Shown: positions 16,154-24,390 of the stretch, one piece after another
Position numbering within the stretch: the first letter of the stretch is position 1
Layout of the letters: the number at the start of each line of letters is the position of its first letter
NCBI GenBank assembly: GCA_015075445.1
Contig: JABTUJ010000021.1
Span: forward strand, 84,093 to 148,092
Reading direction: 5' to 3'
Length of the DNA stretch: 64,000 nt
Origin: Verrucomicrobiales bacterium
GTDB lineage: Bacteria > Verrucomicrobiota > Verrucomicrobiia > Limisphaerales > J093
The notes under the pieces: model-generated
What the model saw: only the letters and a program-made list of their open reading frames with translations
Databases searched by the model: none
What the model was told of the DNA's origin: nothing
Program-made: the position numbers and the translations under genes

Positions 16154-17236
16154 CTATTCATGAGGCTGGGGAGTCGCGGGAGCCTGGGGGCGGCTCCCTT
16201 CCGCGCGCGGGCCGAAGAAGAAGTAGTACCAGTAGGTGTTGCCGAAATCGCGCCACGCCTGGGGCCGGGCCTGCTCCAGCGAACCTGCGGCACGGTTCAT
16301 CATCTCCCGGAAAGCCTCGAAGTTCGTTGCCACCGCTGGCGGCACCCGCGGCAGCAGGGCGCCGAGTGAGAGGCCCGGATAGAGGCTCCGGTGCAGCAGA
16401 ACCGCTTCGGCATAGTGGCGTGGCAGGGGCCCTTCGCGGACTTGCGGGGAGCTCGCCAGCGTCCGCAGTGCGAAGAGCAGCCGTCGCTCCAGGAGTTGAT
16501 GGGCCATGAGGAACTGAAAGGCCATCGGGTTCCCCGGATTTGCTTCGAGCGCCTGGCGCAGCAGACGTTCGGTGGTCAACCCCGCCGCGATCCGGTCCCC
16601 GGTAACGAGGTTCGTCCGGATGCGGGAGATCGTGGGGTCTGCCGCGGTCGGCGCGTCGCCCGCCAGCCCGGCCCGGAACCGGGCAGCCCACGCGCGGTGC
16701 TCCGGATAGGCGTCGAGCCGGTTCAGGAAGATGACGGAGGCATTCGTCAGTCCTTTGATCAGGTGGAGGCGGGCCAGCGTGCGCAGCGCCGCGGCGCTTT
16801 CCCCCTCCATCTCCAGCGAGTCAAAGGCCAGCCGCTCGGCGCCGTTGACGTACCCGAGTTGAAGCAGCGTCTCGCCGAGGTGTGCCGCCCCCGCATAGCC
16901 CTTGAGCTCGCTGGTGGAAAGCAGCTCGGGACCCGAAGCATGAACCCACGCGAACAGCTCCTCCGGGAGGCGCCCCGTTTCGAAAAGGGCCCGCGTCGTC
17001 ACCAGCCGCAAGGTCGCGTTGGTCAGCGGATCACCCGCCAGCCCGGTCAGGAGCGCGGGCCAGTCCTCCAGCTCCAGCGGACGCTGTGCCTGCGGAGGAA
17101 ACGCAGGTTGCGGATCCGCGGCCGCGGCTTGCCACACCGCCACCACCCCCAACATCGCCGCCGCCAGGGCGATCGTACCGGCACACTCCCCCGCTGCCTC
17201 TCCCCCACGCCCCCGCCGGATGTGACGAGTTCTCAT
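16154..17236 (-). CDS. exported TPR-like protein
   Basis: About 360 residues from the ATG at 17236, beginning with a positively charged stretch and a hydrophobic segment (TIALAAAMLGVVAVWQAAAA) that serves as signal peptide or anchor. The rest is helical, in TPR-like pairs: YVNGAERLAFDSLEMEGES, AALRTLARLHLIKGLTNASV, LLRQALEANPGNPMAF. It ends FGNTYWYYFFFGPRAEG, an aromatic-rich motif that may be diagnostic; I associate it loosely with DUF6057-type proteins. It is on the same strand as the haem/TolB gene, separated by the repeat island. Confidence 0.6.
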   Translation of the reverse strand: MRTRHIRRGRGGEAAGECAGTIALAAAMLGVVAVWQAAAADPQPAFPPQAQRPLELEDWPALLTGLAGDPLTNATLRLVTTRALFETGRLPEELFAWVHASGPELLSTSELKGYAGAAHLGETLLQLGYVNGAERLAFDSLEMEGESAAALRTLARLHLIKGLTNASVIFLNRLDAYPEHRAWAARFRAGLAGDAPTAADPTISRIRTNLVTGDRIAAGLTTERLLRQALEANPGNPMAFQFLMAHQLLERRLLFALRTLASSPQVREGPLPRHYAEAVLLHRSLYPGLSLGALLPRVPPAVATNFEAFREMMNRAAGSLEQARPQAWRDFGNTYWYYFFFGPRAEGSRPQAPATPQPHE

Positions 17237-17297
17237 GGCCGCGATTCGTTCGTCGGTCGGCAGCCTGCCGCAGGGGGGAGGGGCGATCAAGGTCGAT

Positions 17298-17315
17298 CCT
17301 CACGTCGGCGCCTAC
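17298..17315. repeat. dispersed CCTCACGTCGGCGCCTAC repeat, copy A
   Basis: An 18-base match to the arm of the perfect hairpin at 61446-61516; further copies are at 48584-48606 and 63990-64000. It lies just upstream of the TPR gene, in its likely promoter region. Confidence 0.7.
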
Positions 17316-17446
17316 AGCGCGGATGAGATTTCCAGGCCAGGGGTCAGTTCACGATCGACCGGCCCGGGCAGCCGGGGACCGGGACTCCCGGAACGTCACA
17401 ACCGTGCGTTTGGCCAGGTTCGGACCGGAATCTCGCACTGAGGGGC

Positions 17447-20400
17447 ATGACTCGAACACCATTTCCATACTCATCGGGCGCGGGGATCTCCGATTCCCCT
17501 GAAAACACGCGTGCTGGCAGGCAGGGCGAACCGAAGCACCGGGGGGGACTCCCCTGGCTGATGGCGGTTGGCCTGGCGATCAGCGGAATCGCCGGCACCG
17601 ACCCGGCGACGGATGCCACCGGCAGCGGGTCGCTGCATCTGGAAGTCCGTCCCGACGCTCAGGGCCAGGGCGTGATCCTCCGCTGGTTCGGGCCCGAAGG
17701 TGTGCCGTGCCAGGTTCAGTACAGCACCAACCTGACCACTTGGACGGAGTCCGGTCCCATCCTCGCCGGCACCAACGGGTGGATGTCGGTCACGATGCCC
17801 CTCGGCGAGGATCCGCAGTGTTACTTCCGCGTCGTCGACGCCGGGGTGCACCAGCACTCCGCCGCGGCCGCCGCCGCGAGCGGTGTCGTCACGGCGTTCT
17901 TTTCCGCCGGAGTTCTGACGGTCATCGGCAGCGAGCTGGACGACCCGATTGCCGTCAGCCGCAACGTCTCGGGTCAGCTCCTGGTCAACGGGGGCGCCGT
18001 GTCCGTCCAAGGCGGCCCGGCCACGGTGGCCAACACGACCTTGATCAACCTCTTCGGACAAGGCGGCCACGACACCCTGTCCCTGGATGAAAGGAACGGC
18101 GCGCTGCCCAGAGCGCAGATGTTCGGTGGGCCGGGCAACGACATCTTGACCGGCGGATCGGGTGCGGACCAGCTTTTCGGGCAGAGTGGCCAGGACACAC
18201 TATTGGGCCGCGGCGGCGCCGACTTCCTGTTTGGCGGCACCGAGAACGACCAACTGATAGGCGGCGATGGCAATGACTCCGTGTTCGGCGAGAGCGGGAA
18301 CGATCTCCTGATCTGGAATCCTGGCGACGACACCGATCTTATGGAAGGCGGTCTCGGTGTCGATACTGTCGAGGTGAACGGCGGGAATGGCGCCGAGGCG
18401 TTCACTGCAATCGCGAACGGAACCCGCGTGCGTTTCGACCGCCTCAGTCCCGCGCCCTTCTCCCTCGACATTGGCACGTGCGAAAGCCTCGTGCTCAACG
18501 CCAGGGGGGGCAATGACACGTTCTCGGCGACCGGCAATCTGGCGGCCCTCATCCGCCTCACCGTGGACGGTGGAACCGGCAACGACACCCTGCTCGGCAG
18601 CAACGGGGCGGACGTCCTTCTCGGAGGGGATGGCGACGACTTCATCGACGGCCAGCAGGGCAACGACGTCGTCTTCCTGGGGGCGGGCAACGACACCTTC
18701 CAATGGGATCCCGGCGATGGCAGCGACACGATCGAAGGGCAAGGCGGCACGGACCGGGTCCTCTTCCGCGGCAGCAGCGCCAACGAGATGCTCACCGTCT
18801 CCGCCAACGGCCAGCGCGTGCGGTTCACCCGCAACCTCGGGAACGTGGTCCTCGACCTCAACGGCGTGGAGCAGCTTGACCTCCACCCGCTCGGCGGCGC
18901 CGACGTCGTCACCGTCAACGACCTCACCGGCACCGGTCTCACCCTGGCCAACATCTCCCTGGCCGGTACCCTGGGCGGGACTACCGGCGATTCCCAACCC
19001 GACCTCGTCGTGGTCAACGGCAGCCCGGGCGATGACCTTGTGGAAGTGACGGGCACAGGGACCAGCTACCGGGTGGCGGGACTGTCCACGGCCCTCTTGG
19101 TCAGCCACTCCGAGGGCGCCCTCGACTCCCTGGTCCTCAACACCCTCGGCGGCCATGACACCCTCACCGCCTCCACCCTCCCCGCCGGCATCGTCAAACT
19201 GACCCTCGACGGCGGTGCTGGCAACGACACCCTCCTCGGCAGCCGGGGCAATGACGTCCTGCTGGGCGGAGACCAGAACGACCTGATCGACGGCCAGCAG
19301 GGCAACGACGTCGTCTTCCTGGGAGCGGGCAACGACACCTTCCGGTGGGATCCGGGCGACGGCAACGACACCATCGAAGGCCAGGGGGGCACCGACAAAC
19401 TGCTCTTCAACGGCTCCAACGCCAGCGAGAGTTACGACCTCAGTGCCAATGGCGGCCGGATCCGGTTCTTCCGCAACGTGGGCTCCGTGACTCTGGACCT
19501 CGACGACGTCGAACGGATCGAGTGCCGCACCCTCGGCGGCGCCGACCATCTGGTCGTCGGCGACCTCTCCGCCACCGACACGACTCAGGTCAACGTCAAC
19601 CTCGCCGCCAGCAGCGGCGCCGGCGACGGTCAACCCGACACCGTCACCGTGAACGGAACCAACGCCAACGACAGCATCACCATCAGCGGCAGCGGCACCA
19701 GCGCCTCGGTGAACGGATTGCGGGCGACGGTCCAGATCACAGGCGCCGAAAGCGACCGCGACCGCCTGATCCTCAACGCGCAGGGCGGCAACGACACCGT
19801 TGATGCCACCCGCCTGGCGGCGGGCGTCATCGGCCTGACCCTGAACGGTGGCCTGGGTGACGACACCCTCCTGGGCAGCCGGGGTGATGATGTGGTCCAA
19901 GGCGGCGATGGCAACGATGTGGCGCTGCTCGGCGCGGGTAACGACACGTTCGTGTGGAACCCCGGCGACGACAACGACACTATCGAAGGCCAGGCGGGCT
20001 TCGACACCTTGCTTTTTAACGGCAGCGGCGCCGCCGAGAACGTCGAACTCTCCGCGAACGGCTCACGCCTCCGTTTCTTCCGCAACGTCGCTTCCGTGGT
20101 CATGGACGGCAATGGCCTGGAAAACATCCACTTCCGCGCCCTCGGCGGCAGCGACGTCGTTGTCATCAACGACTTGGCCGGCACCGACGTGACCTCGGTC
20201 CAAGTCGCCTTGTCCGGACCCGCCGGCGGCACCACGGGCGACGGCCAACCTGACTCCGTCATCGTGCAGGGCACGGCCTCGCAAGATACGGTGCTCGTGA
20301 ACGGCTCGGCCTCCGGTGTCCACGTCATCGGCCTGATCCCCGCCGTGACCATCACCGGGAGTGAGGCAACCCACGACCGGCTCACGCTCAACCTGCTCGC

Positions 20401-20605
20401 CGGAGACGACCTGCTGGACGCCTCCAACCTCATCGCCGGCCTCATCGCGTTGACCGGCAACGGCGGCGCGGGTCATGACGTGCTCATCGGCAGCGGCGGT
20501 CCGGATGTTCTCCTGGGAGGCGACGGCGACGACGTGCTGCTGGGTGGGCCGGGAATCGACATCCTCGACGGGGGTCCGGGCCAGAACGTCGTGATCCAGG
20601 ACTGA
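17447..20605 (+). CDS. large secreted RTX (calcium-binding nonapeptide) repeat protein
   Basis: 1052 residues. After a hydrophobic segment near residue 38 (LMAVGLAISGIAG) comes a small beta domain (about 55-140), then many GGxGxDxLxG nonapeptides that bind calcium in parallel beta-rolls: GGPGNDILTGGSGADQLFG, GDGNDSVFGESGNDLL and so on. From about residue 375 a block of roughly 210 residues is repeated three times, each opening with NDTLLGS and LLGGDGDD-type units and continuing with an FxWxPGD strand and a beta-sandwich-like part. The final repeats, GGDGDDVLLGGPGIDILDGG, reach the C-terminus. No type I secretion genes are nearby; surface or matrix attachment is likely. Confidence 0.85.
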   Translation: MTRTPFPYSSGAGISDSPENTRAGRQGEPKHRGGLPWLMAVGLAISGIAGTDPATDATGSGSLHLEVRPDAQGQGVILRWFGPEGVPCQVQYSTNLTTWTESGPILAGTNGWMSVTMPLGEDPQCYFRVVDAGVHQHSAAAAAASGVVTAFFSAGVLTVIGSELDDPIAVSRNVSGQLLVNGGAVSVQGGPATVANTTLINLFGQGGHDTLSLDERNGALPRAQMFGGPGNDILTGGSGADQLFGQSGQDTLLGRGGADFLFGGTENDQLIGGDGNDSVFGESGNDLLIWNPGDDTDLMEGGLGVDTVEVNGGNGAEAFTAIANGTRVRFDRLSPAPFSLDIGTCESLVLNARGGNDTFSATGNLAALIRLTVDGGTGNDTLLGSNGADVLLGGDGDDFIDGQQGNDVVFLGAGNDTFQWDPGDGSDTIEGQGGTDRVLFRGSSANEMLTVSANGQRVRFTRNLGNVVLDLNGVEQLDLHPLGGADVVTVNDLTGTGLTLANISLAGTLGGTTGDSQPDLVVVNGSPGDDLVEVTGTGTSYRVAGLSTALLVSHSEGALDSLVLNTLGGHDTLTASTLPAGIVKLTLDGGAGNDTLLGSRGNDVLLGGDQNDLIDGQQGNDVVFLGAGNDTFRWDPGDGNDTIEGQGGTDKLLFNGSNASESYDLSANGGRIRFFRNVGSVTLDLDDVERIECRTLGGADHLVVGDLSATDTTQVNVNLAASSGAGDGQPDTVTVNGTNANDSITISGSGTSASVNGLRATVQITGAESDRDRLILNAQGGNDTVDATRLAAGVIGLTLNGGLGDDTLLGSRGDDVVQGGDGNDVALLGAGNDTFVWNPGDDNDTIEGQAGFDTLLFNGSGAAENVELSANGSRLRFFRNVASVVMDGNGLENIHFRALGGSDVVVINDLAGTDVTSVQVALSGPAGGTTGDGQPDSVIVQGTASQDTVLVNGSASGVHVIGLIPAVTITGSEATHDRLTLNLLAGDDLLDASNLIAGLIALTGNGGAGHDVLIGSGGPDVLLGGDGDDVLLGGPGIDILDGGPGQNVVIQD

Positions 20606-21003
20606 GATCGCGGCGCGTCTGCCGCCGATGGATGAATGGTTCCCACTGGCATTTCGGCCCCCAGGCCGCCGTCGCCGCCGGCTTGGTTCACGAGATTCAG
20701 GACGGCCCCACACCATGAGAATCACCCACCTCCGCGAACGCCCGCGCGTCGGGTTCCGCGAGCACACCGGCACCGATGAGATCCGGCTTGGCGAACCGAG
20801 GCCACCGCCGTGGCTGCCGCGCCGCGGAAGTAACGGAACTCCGGAGACTTCGGCTCCGAGGCACGCGCTCGCCGGACGGGAAAACCCCGGAGGCAGCACC
20901 GTGGCGTGCCGGATGCCGCATCATCTTTCGTGAACGGTGTACCGTTTCGGTTGTTTCGTTTATTCGCTTGCGGGTCGGACCCGCCAGGTGCACTTTTCGA
21001 CCG
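20606..21003 (+). other. intergenic region upstream of the toxin-antitoxin pair
   Basis: About 400 bases with no gene supported. Its last 75 bases hold the palindromes listed separately. Confidence 0.4.
20933..20983 (+). promoter_or_regulatory. paired palindromes upstream of antitoxin
   Basis: AACGGTGTACCGTT (20933-20946) is a perfect 6+2+6 palindrome and CGGGTCGGACCCG (20971-20983) a perfect 6+1+6 one. Both lie within 75 bases of the antitoxin start, where such modules commonly place autoregulatory operators. Protein binding is inferred. Confidence 0.5.
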
Positions 21004-21471
21004 ATGAACGCATTCACGGAGAACCGATTGGATCCCTCGATGCTTGACCGCAATGAAAGGCAAATGCTGGCCCTTTTCGGGCGTGCGGTGAGCTCCGGCG
21101 GACGTCCAGCGTTGGTGGATGCCGACGGCAACCGTTTGCTGTTGCCGGAAGCCGTGTTCAGGCAATTGGTGAGGATGATCGAGGCTGTGAGGCAGGGTCA
21201 GGCCGTTGTTCTCCTCCCTGAGAAAGAGAGCTTTACGACCCAAGCCGCCGCCAATTTCCTCGGGGTGTCCCGCCCCTTTTTGGTGCGGCTGCTCGAGAGC
21301 GACGAAATCCCTCATCACCGGGTCGGAGCTCACCGGCGAATCTACCTCCGCGATCTGCTCCAGTACCGCGACCGACGCGACCGAATCCGAAGGAAGACCC
21401 TCGATGACCTAACCGCCTCTTTGGACGCCGACGGTCTATACGATGCGGTAGCGCCAGAACATGCACGCTGA
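21004..21471 (+). CDS. antitoxin with excisionase-type helix-turn-helix
   Basis: A 155-residue DNA-binding protein. The helix-turn-helix is FTTQAAANFLGVSRPFLVRL at about residues 77-96, followed by the wing HHRVGAHRRIYLRDLLQY, the pattern of excisionase/MerR-type domains used by some antitoxins. The charged C-terminus RDRIRRKTLDDLTASLD is suited to wrapping the toxin. It overlaps the toxin gene by 11 bases, so both are translated together. Palindromes upstream suggest autorepression. Confidence 0.8.
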   Translation: MNAFTENRLDPSMLDRNERQMLALFGRAVSSGGRPALVDADGNRLLLPEAVFRQLVRMIEAVRQGQAVVLLPEKESFTTQAAANFLGVSRPFLVRLLESDEIPHHRVGAHRRIYLRDLLQYRDRRDRIRRKTLDDLTASLDADGLYDAVAPEHAR

Positions 21472-22033
21472 TTTTCGCGTGTTGTTGGACGCTTGCGTGA
21501 TGGCACCGCACGGGCTGTGTGACCTTTTCTTACGCCTTGCCGAGACGCCCCGCCTTTACGTCCCTTGCTGGTCGGCGAGGATTCTTGACGAAGTGCAACG
21601 CGTGCAGACGGACCGACTGGAACCGCCTTGGCCCAAACCTAGATCAGATCATTGGCGGCGCGAAGTGGAGGCCGCGTTTCCCGAGGCTATCGTGGAGGGT
21701 TACGAGCCTCTGACCGCCGTCCTCGGGAACAGCGAGGGTGACCGCCATGTTCTTGCGGCAGCGATTAGGGGTGATGCGGACGTGATCGTGACCTTCAATA
21801 CGCGCGACTTCCCGGCTGACTCACTTGCGCCATGGGGTATCGCCGCCAATCACCCCTCGGAGTACCTCAACGTGCTGTTCAGTATCGATCCGGTGGTCTT
21901 CGTATCGAAACTCGAGCAGATTGCCACCTGCCGCCGGCAATCGCTGGAGGAAGTGGTTTCTCGGCTCAGCAAGACCGTACCGACCTTTGCACAGAATGTT
22001 GCGTCACAAATCGGTCTGCGGTTGCCAGCGTAG
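21461..22033 (+). CDS. PIN-domain toxin (VapC-like ribonuclease)
   Basis: A 190-residue PIN-domain protein. The acidic metal-binding residues are visible as LLDACVMAP near the N-terminus, ARILDEVQR about 40 residues in, GDRHVLAAAIRGDADVIVTF in the middle and NTRDFP after it. PIN toxins cleave RNA, often tRNA or rRNA. It is longer than a typical VapC, with about 55 extra C-terminal residues, as seen in PIN proteins paired with HTH antitoxins. A tRNA-Ser gene lies 157 bases downstream. Confidence 0.82.
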   Translation: MHADFRVLLDACVMAPHGLCDLFLRLAETPRLYVPCWSARILDEVQRVQTDRLEPPWPKPRSDHWRREVEAAFPEAIVEGYEPLTAVLGNSEGDRHVLAAAIRGDADVIVTFNTRDFPADSLAPWGIAANHPSEYLNVLFSIDPVVFVSKLEQIATCRRQSLEEVVSRLSKTVPTFAQNVASQIGLRLPA

Positions 22034-22189
22034 GACGCGCGGTTGGCGTACCTTCGGGCCGCGGAGCCGGAGCCGGGGCCCTTGAGGTGATCGACCGCGC
22101 TGTAATCGTCACTACCGCCCTCACGAGCAAGCGCCACAGAACAGCGCAAAACGTCCCTGACATCCTTGGACGTGGCGATGCCGAGACGT

Positions 22190-22280
22190 TGGCGGAGAGA
22201 GGGAGATTCGAACTCCCGGTGGGGTATTAGCCCACTCACGCTCTCCAGGCGTGCGCTTTAAACCACTCAGCCATCTCTCC
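22190..22280 (-). tRNA. tRNA-Ser (anticodon GGA)
   Basis: On the minus strand: acceptor GGAGAGA/TCTCTCC, D arm TGGCTGAGTGGTTTAAAGC, anticodon stem CACGC/GCGTG around CTGGAGA (anticodon GGA), a long variable arm typical of tRNA-Ser, T arm GGGAGTTCGAATCTCCC, discriminator G and an encoded CCA. Confidence 0.95.
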
Positions 22281-22457
22281 CGCCGTCGAAGATCAGCCAC
22301 CGGGGCGGTGCCGATCCTCGGCGGCGTTCTTCGCACGAGTCCGCTTCCAGGGCAAGTTGATTCGAAGGATCCAGTCGGGGCGTTTGGGCTTCGGCCCGCC
22401 GAACGCAGGCGCGGGGGAGACCGACCGACGTACCGCCCAGGCACCGCGATCCGAAGG

Positions 22458-23291
22458 CTACTTCGCGGTCCGCGATGCGCCTCGTTCGAACACGGCGACG
22501 CGACGAATGAAAATCTCCGAGCCTTCGCACTGGAACAGGATCTTGCCACGGTTGGGGCGGAGGTCGAAGGCTTCGTTGACCAGGTGGCCGTTAAGCCGGA
22601 TGGCAAGGCGGTTGCCGTCGCAGGCGCACTCGACCGTGTTCCACTCGCCGTAAGGCCGTTCGGGATCCTGGGGCCCACGGAAATCGAGTTCGTCCCGCCA
22701 GGCTCGGGACTTGCCGAACCAGTTCAGCCGTCCCCACGTCTCGATCGTTTGGAGCCGACCCTGGCCGTGCCAGAACCACCAGCCGTCCGCGTCCCGCTCC
22801 GGCGCCACCCGGGCCGTGAGGCGGGGCGCAATCAAGCGTCCGGCCGCGTCCTTCCCGCGGATGAGGAGGATGTCACCTGTGGCGCCCTGGAACAGGTTGC
22901 ATTCAATGGCGGCCATGAAGGCGCCGTCGCCGTCGTGACTGTTGCCGTCCGGGCCCGTGGCATGCAGGAAGATGCCGGAATCGCGCGCGCGTCCGACGCG
23001 GTCATTCCATGGCGTGTTGAGTGTCCCCCACTTGAACTCGACCAGCAGCCGGTAGTGGGCGAAGGACTGGCGGGTGGCCAGATAGCCGAGCCCATCGCCG
23101 CTGATCCGAATCCAGCCGTTGGTGACGGTGAACACCCCGCGCGGGTCCTCGTGGCGCGTATCCCGCAGCCAGGTCGAGAAACCGGCCAAGTCCCGGCCGT
23201 TGAAGAGTTCGGCGGCGCGCCCATCGCCCGCCCCGACCCCGGCGAGCCACGCACACCCTGCGAAGAGCCCGATCGCGTTACACCGGCCCAT
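22458..23291 (-). CDS. secreted DUF1080 (3-keto-disaccharide hydrolase-like) protein
   Basis: 277 residues. A signal peptide (about residues 5-27) precedes the DUF1080 start AELFNGRDLAGFSTWL. The jelly-roll core has YRLLVEFKWG, ARDSGIFLHA and GEWNTVECACDGNRLAIRLN, ending NRGKILFQCEGSEIFIRRV. The family resembles concanavalin-type lectin and glycosidase folds and is expanded in Verrucomicrobiota and Planctomycetota. Some members act on 3-keto-glycosides; this activity is inferred, not seen here. Confidence 0.85.
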   Translation of the reverse strand: MGRCNAIGLFAGCAWLAGVGAGDGRAAELFNGRDLAGFSTWLRDTRHEDPRGVFTVTNGWIRISGDGLGYLATRQSFAHYRLLVEFKWGTLNTPWNDRVGRARDSGIFLHATGPDGNSHDGDGAFMAAIECNLFQGATGDILLIRGKDAAGRLIAPRLTARVAPERDADGWWFWHGQGRLQTIETWGRLNWFGKSRAWRDELDFRGPQDPERPYGEWNTVECACDGNRLAIRLNGHLVNEAFDLRPNRGKILFQCEGSEIFIRRVAVFERGASRTAK

Positions 23292-23316
23292 GCCTGTCGC
23301 TCACGGCGTTGGTGGG

Positions 23317-24258
23317 TTAGCGATCGGACAGGACGGTCACCCGCCGGCGCGGCTGTGGCTCATCGAAGGTAACCGGCAGCCCTTGGCTTGCCGGGGTGCG
23401 GCCGTTGGCCGACCCTCGCCACGAACCCGAATCCTGTCGGGCAGGGATGGGCAAGCGGCGGCGCCCCGCCAGCCGAAGCTCACGCAACCAGGAAACGATG
23501 CGCTCGGCCACCTGCTGCCAGCCCGGTTCCAGCATCAGGTCATGTCCCGCCTCTTCGAAGAACTCGGCCTGGACCCCGTAAAGCCTCGCCACCCGCTCCG
23601 TCGCACGCCGGGGCACACTGCGGTCCTGCCCCGCCCCCAGCACCAGCACCGGTGTGTCCGTCTGCGCTCGCCAGACCACCTTCGGCCGCAACAGCAGTTC
23701 GAGGCAAACGCGATACGACTCCTCCTCGAGCCGGGCGAAACAGCGGTCGACGACGCGATTCGGAGTTTTATCAGAGAAAAACCGTTTGCGGCAGGCTTCC
23801 GGCGTCGGAAAGGCGAGCAGCGGGGACTGCTGCCGGTGAACCCGCAGAAACAGGCCGGGCTCGCGCCAGAAGTGGTGCCAAGCGGACCACCGGAAGGCCG
23901 TCGGATCCGTCGGGGCAAGCAGCACCACGGCAGGCGGATGGAGTTCCCGCATCCGCATCTGGATCAGCAGCGCCCCTAGGGAATGTCCGACGAGGATCGG
24001 CGTCGGATGATAACCCGCCACCATCTGAACCACGGCGTCGGCGTAATCGCTCAACGAAGCCCAACGCTGTTCGGATGGGTCCGCGCGGATCCCGCCGTGT
24101 CCAGGAAGATTCCCCACCTGGGTCCTAATCCCCTGACGGTGGAAGTACTCACGCCACGGCTCCGACCAGCACCACGAGCCATGCAACAGCCCATGGACAA
24201 AGAGGATCGTACGCCCGCCGGACAGGGATCGTTCATGATCCAATGTCATCACGATCAT
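23317..24258 (-). CDS. alpha/beta hydrolase
   Basis: About 313 residues, no signal peptide. The oxyanion region is ILFVHGLLHGSW, the nucleophile elbow GHSLGA with its serine near residue 92, the acid LVLGAGQDRSVP and the histidine EAGHDLMLEPGW. The order and spacing match lysophospholipase- and esterase-type hydrolases with a cap domain. The last 40 residues are low-complexity and basic. The substrate cannot be told. Confidence 0.8.
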   Translation of the reverse strand: MIVMTLDHERSLSGGRTILFVHGLLHGSWCWSEPWREYFHRQGIRTQVGNLPGHGGIRADPSEQRWASLSDYADAVVQMVAGYHPTPILVGHSLGALLIQMRMRELHPPAVVLLAPTDPTAFRWSAWHHFWREPGLFLRVHRQQSPLLAFPTPEACRKRFFSDKTPNRVVDRCFARLEEESYRVCLELLLRPKVVWRAQTDTPVLVLGAGQDRSVPRRATERVARLYGVQAEFFEEAGHDLMLEPGWQQVAERIVSWLRELRLAGRRRLPIPARQDSGSWRGSANGRTPASQGLPVTFDEPQPRRRVTVLSDR

Positions 24259-24390
24259 TTGCTTAAGCAGCTATCGGGCCAGGATCGGAGCCGCCCTCTT
24301 ACGCGGTGCTTCGTAGCGGCGCTCCGCGCGGGCGTGGCGGAGGCAGAGAACCCCCGGAGGCAGGAGCGCATCGGCCGCCCGCCGTCCGGT

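Noticed and set aside
14986..16293. 435-aa minus-strand frame with AQGKLHDSK repeats
   Set aside because: Translates the 27-bp tandem repeat and joins unrelated frames; not a plausible protein.
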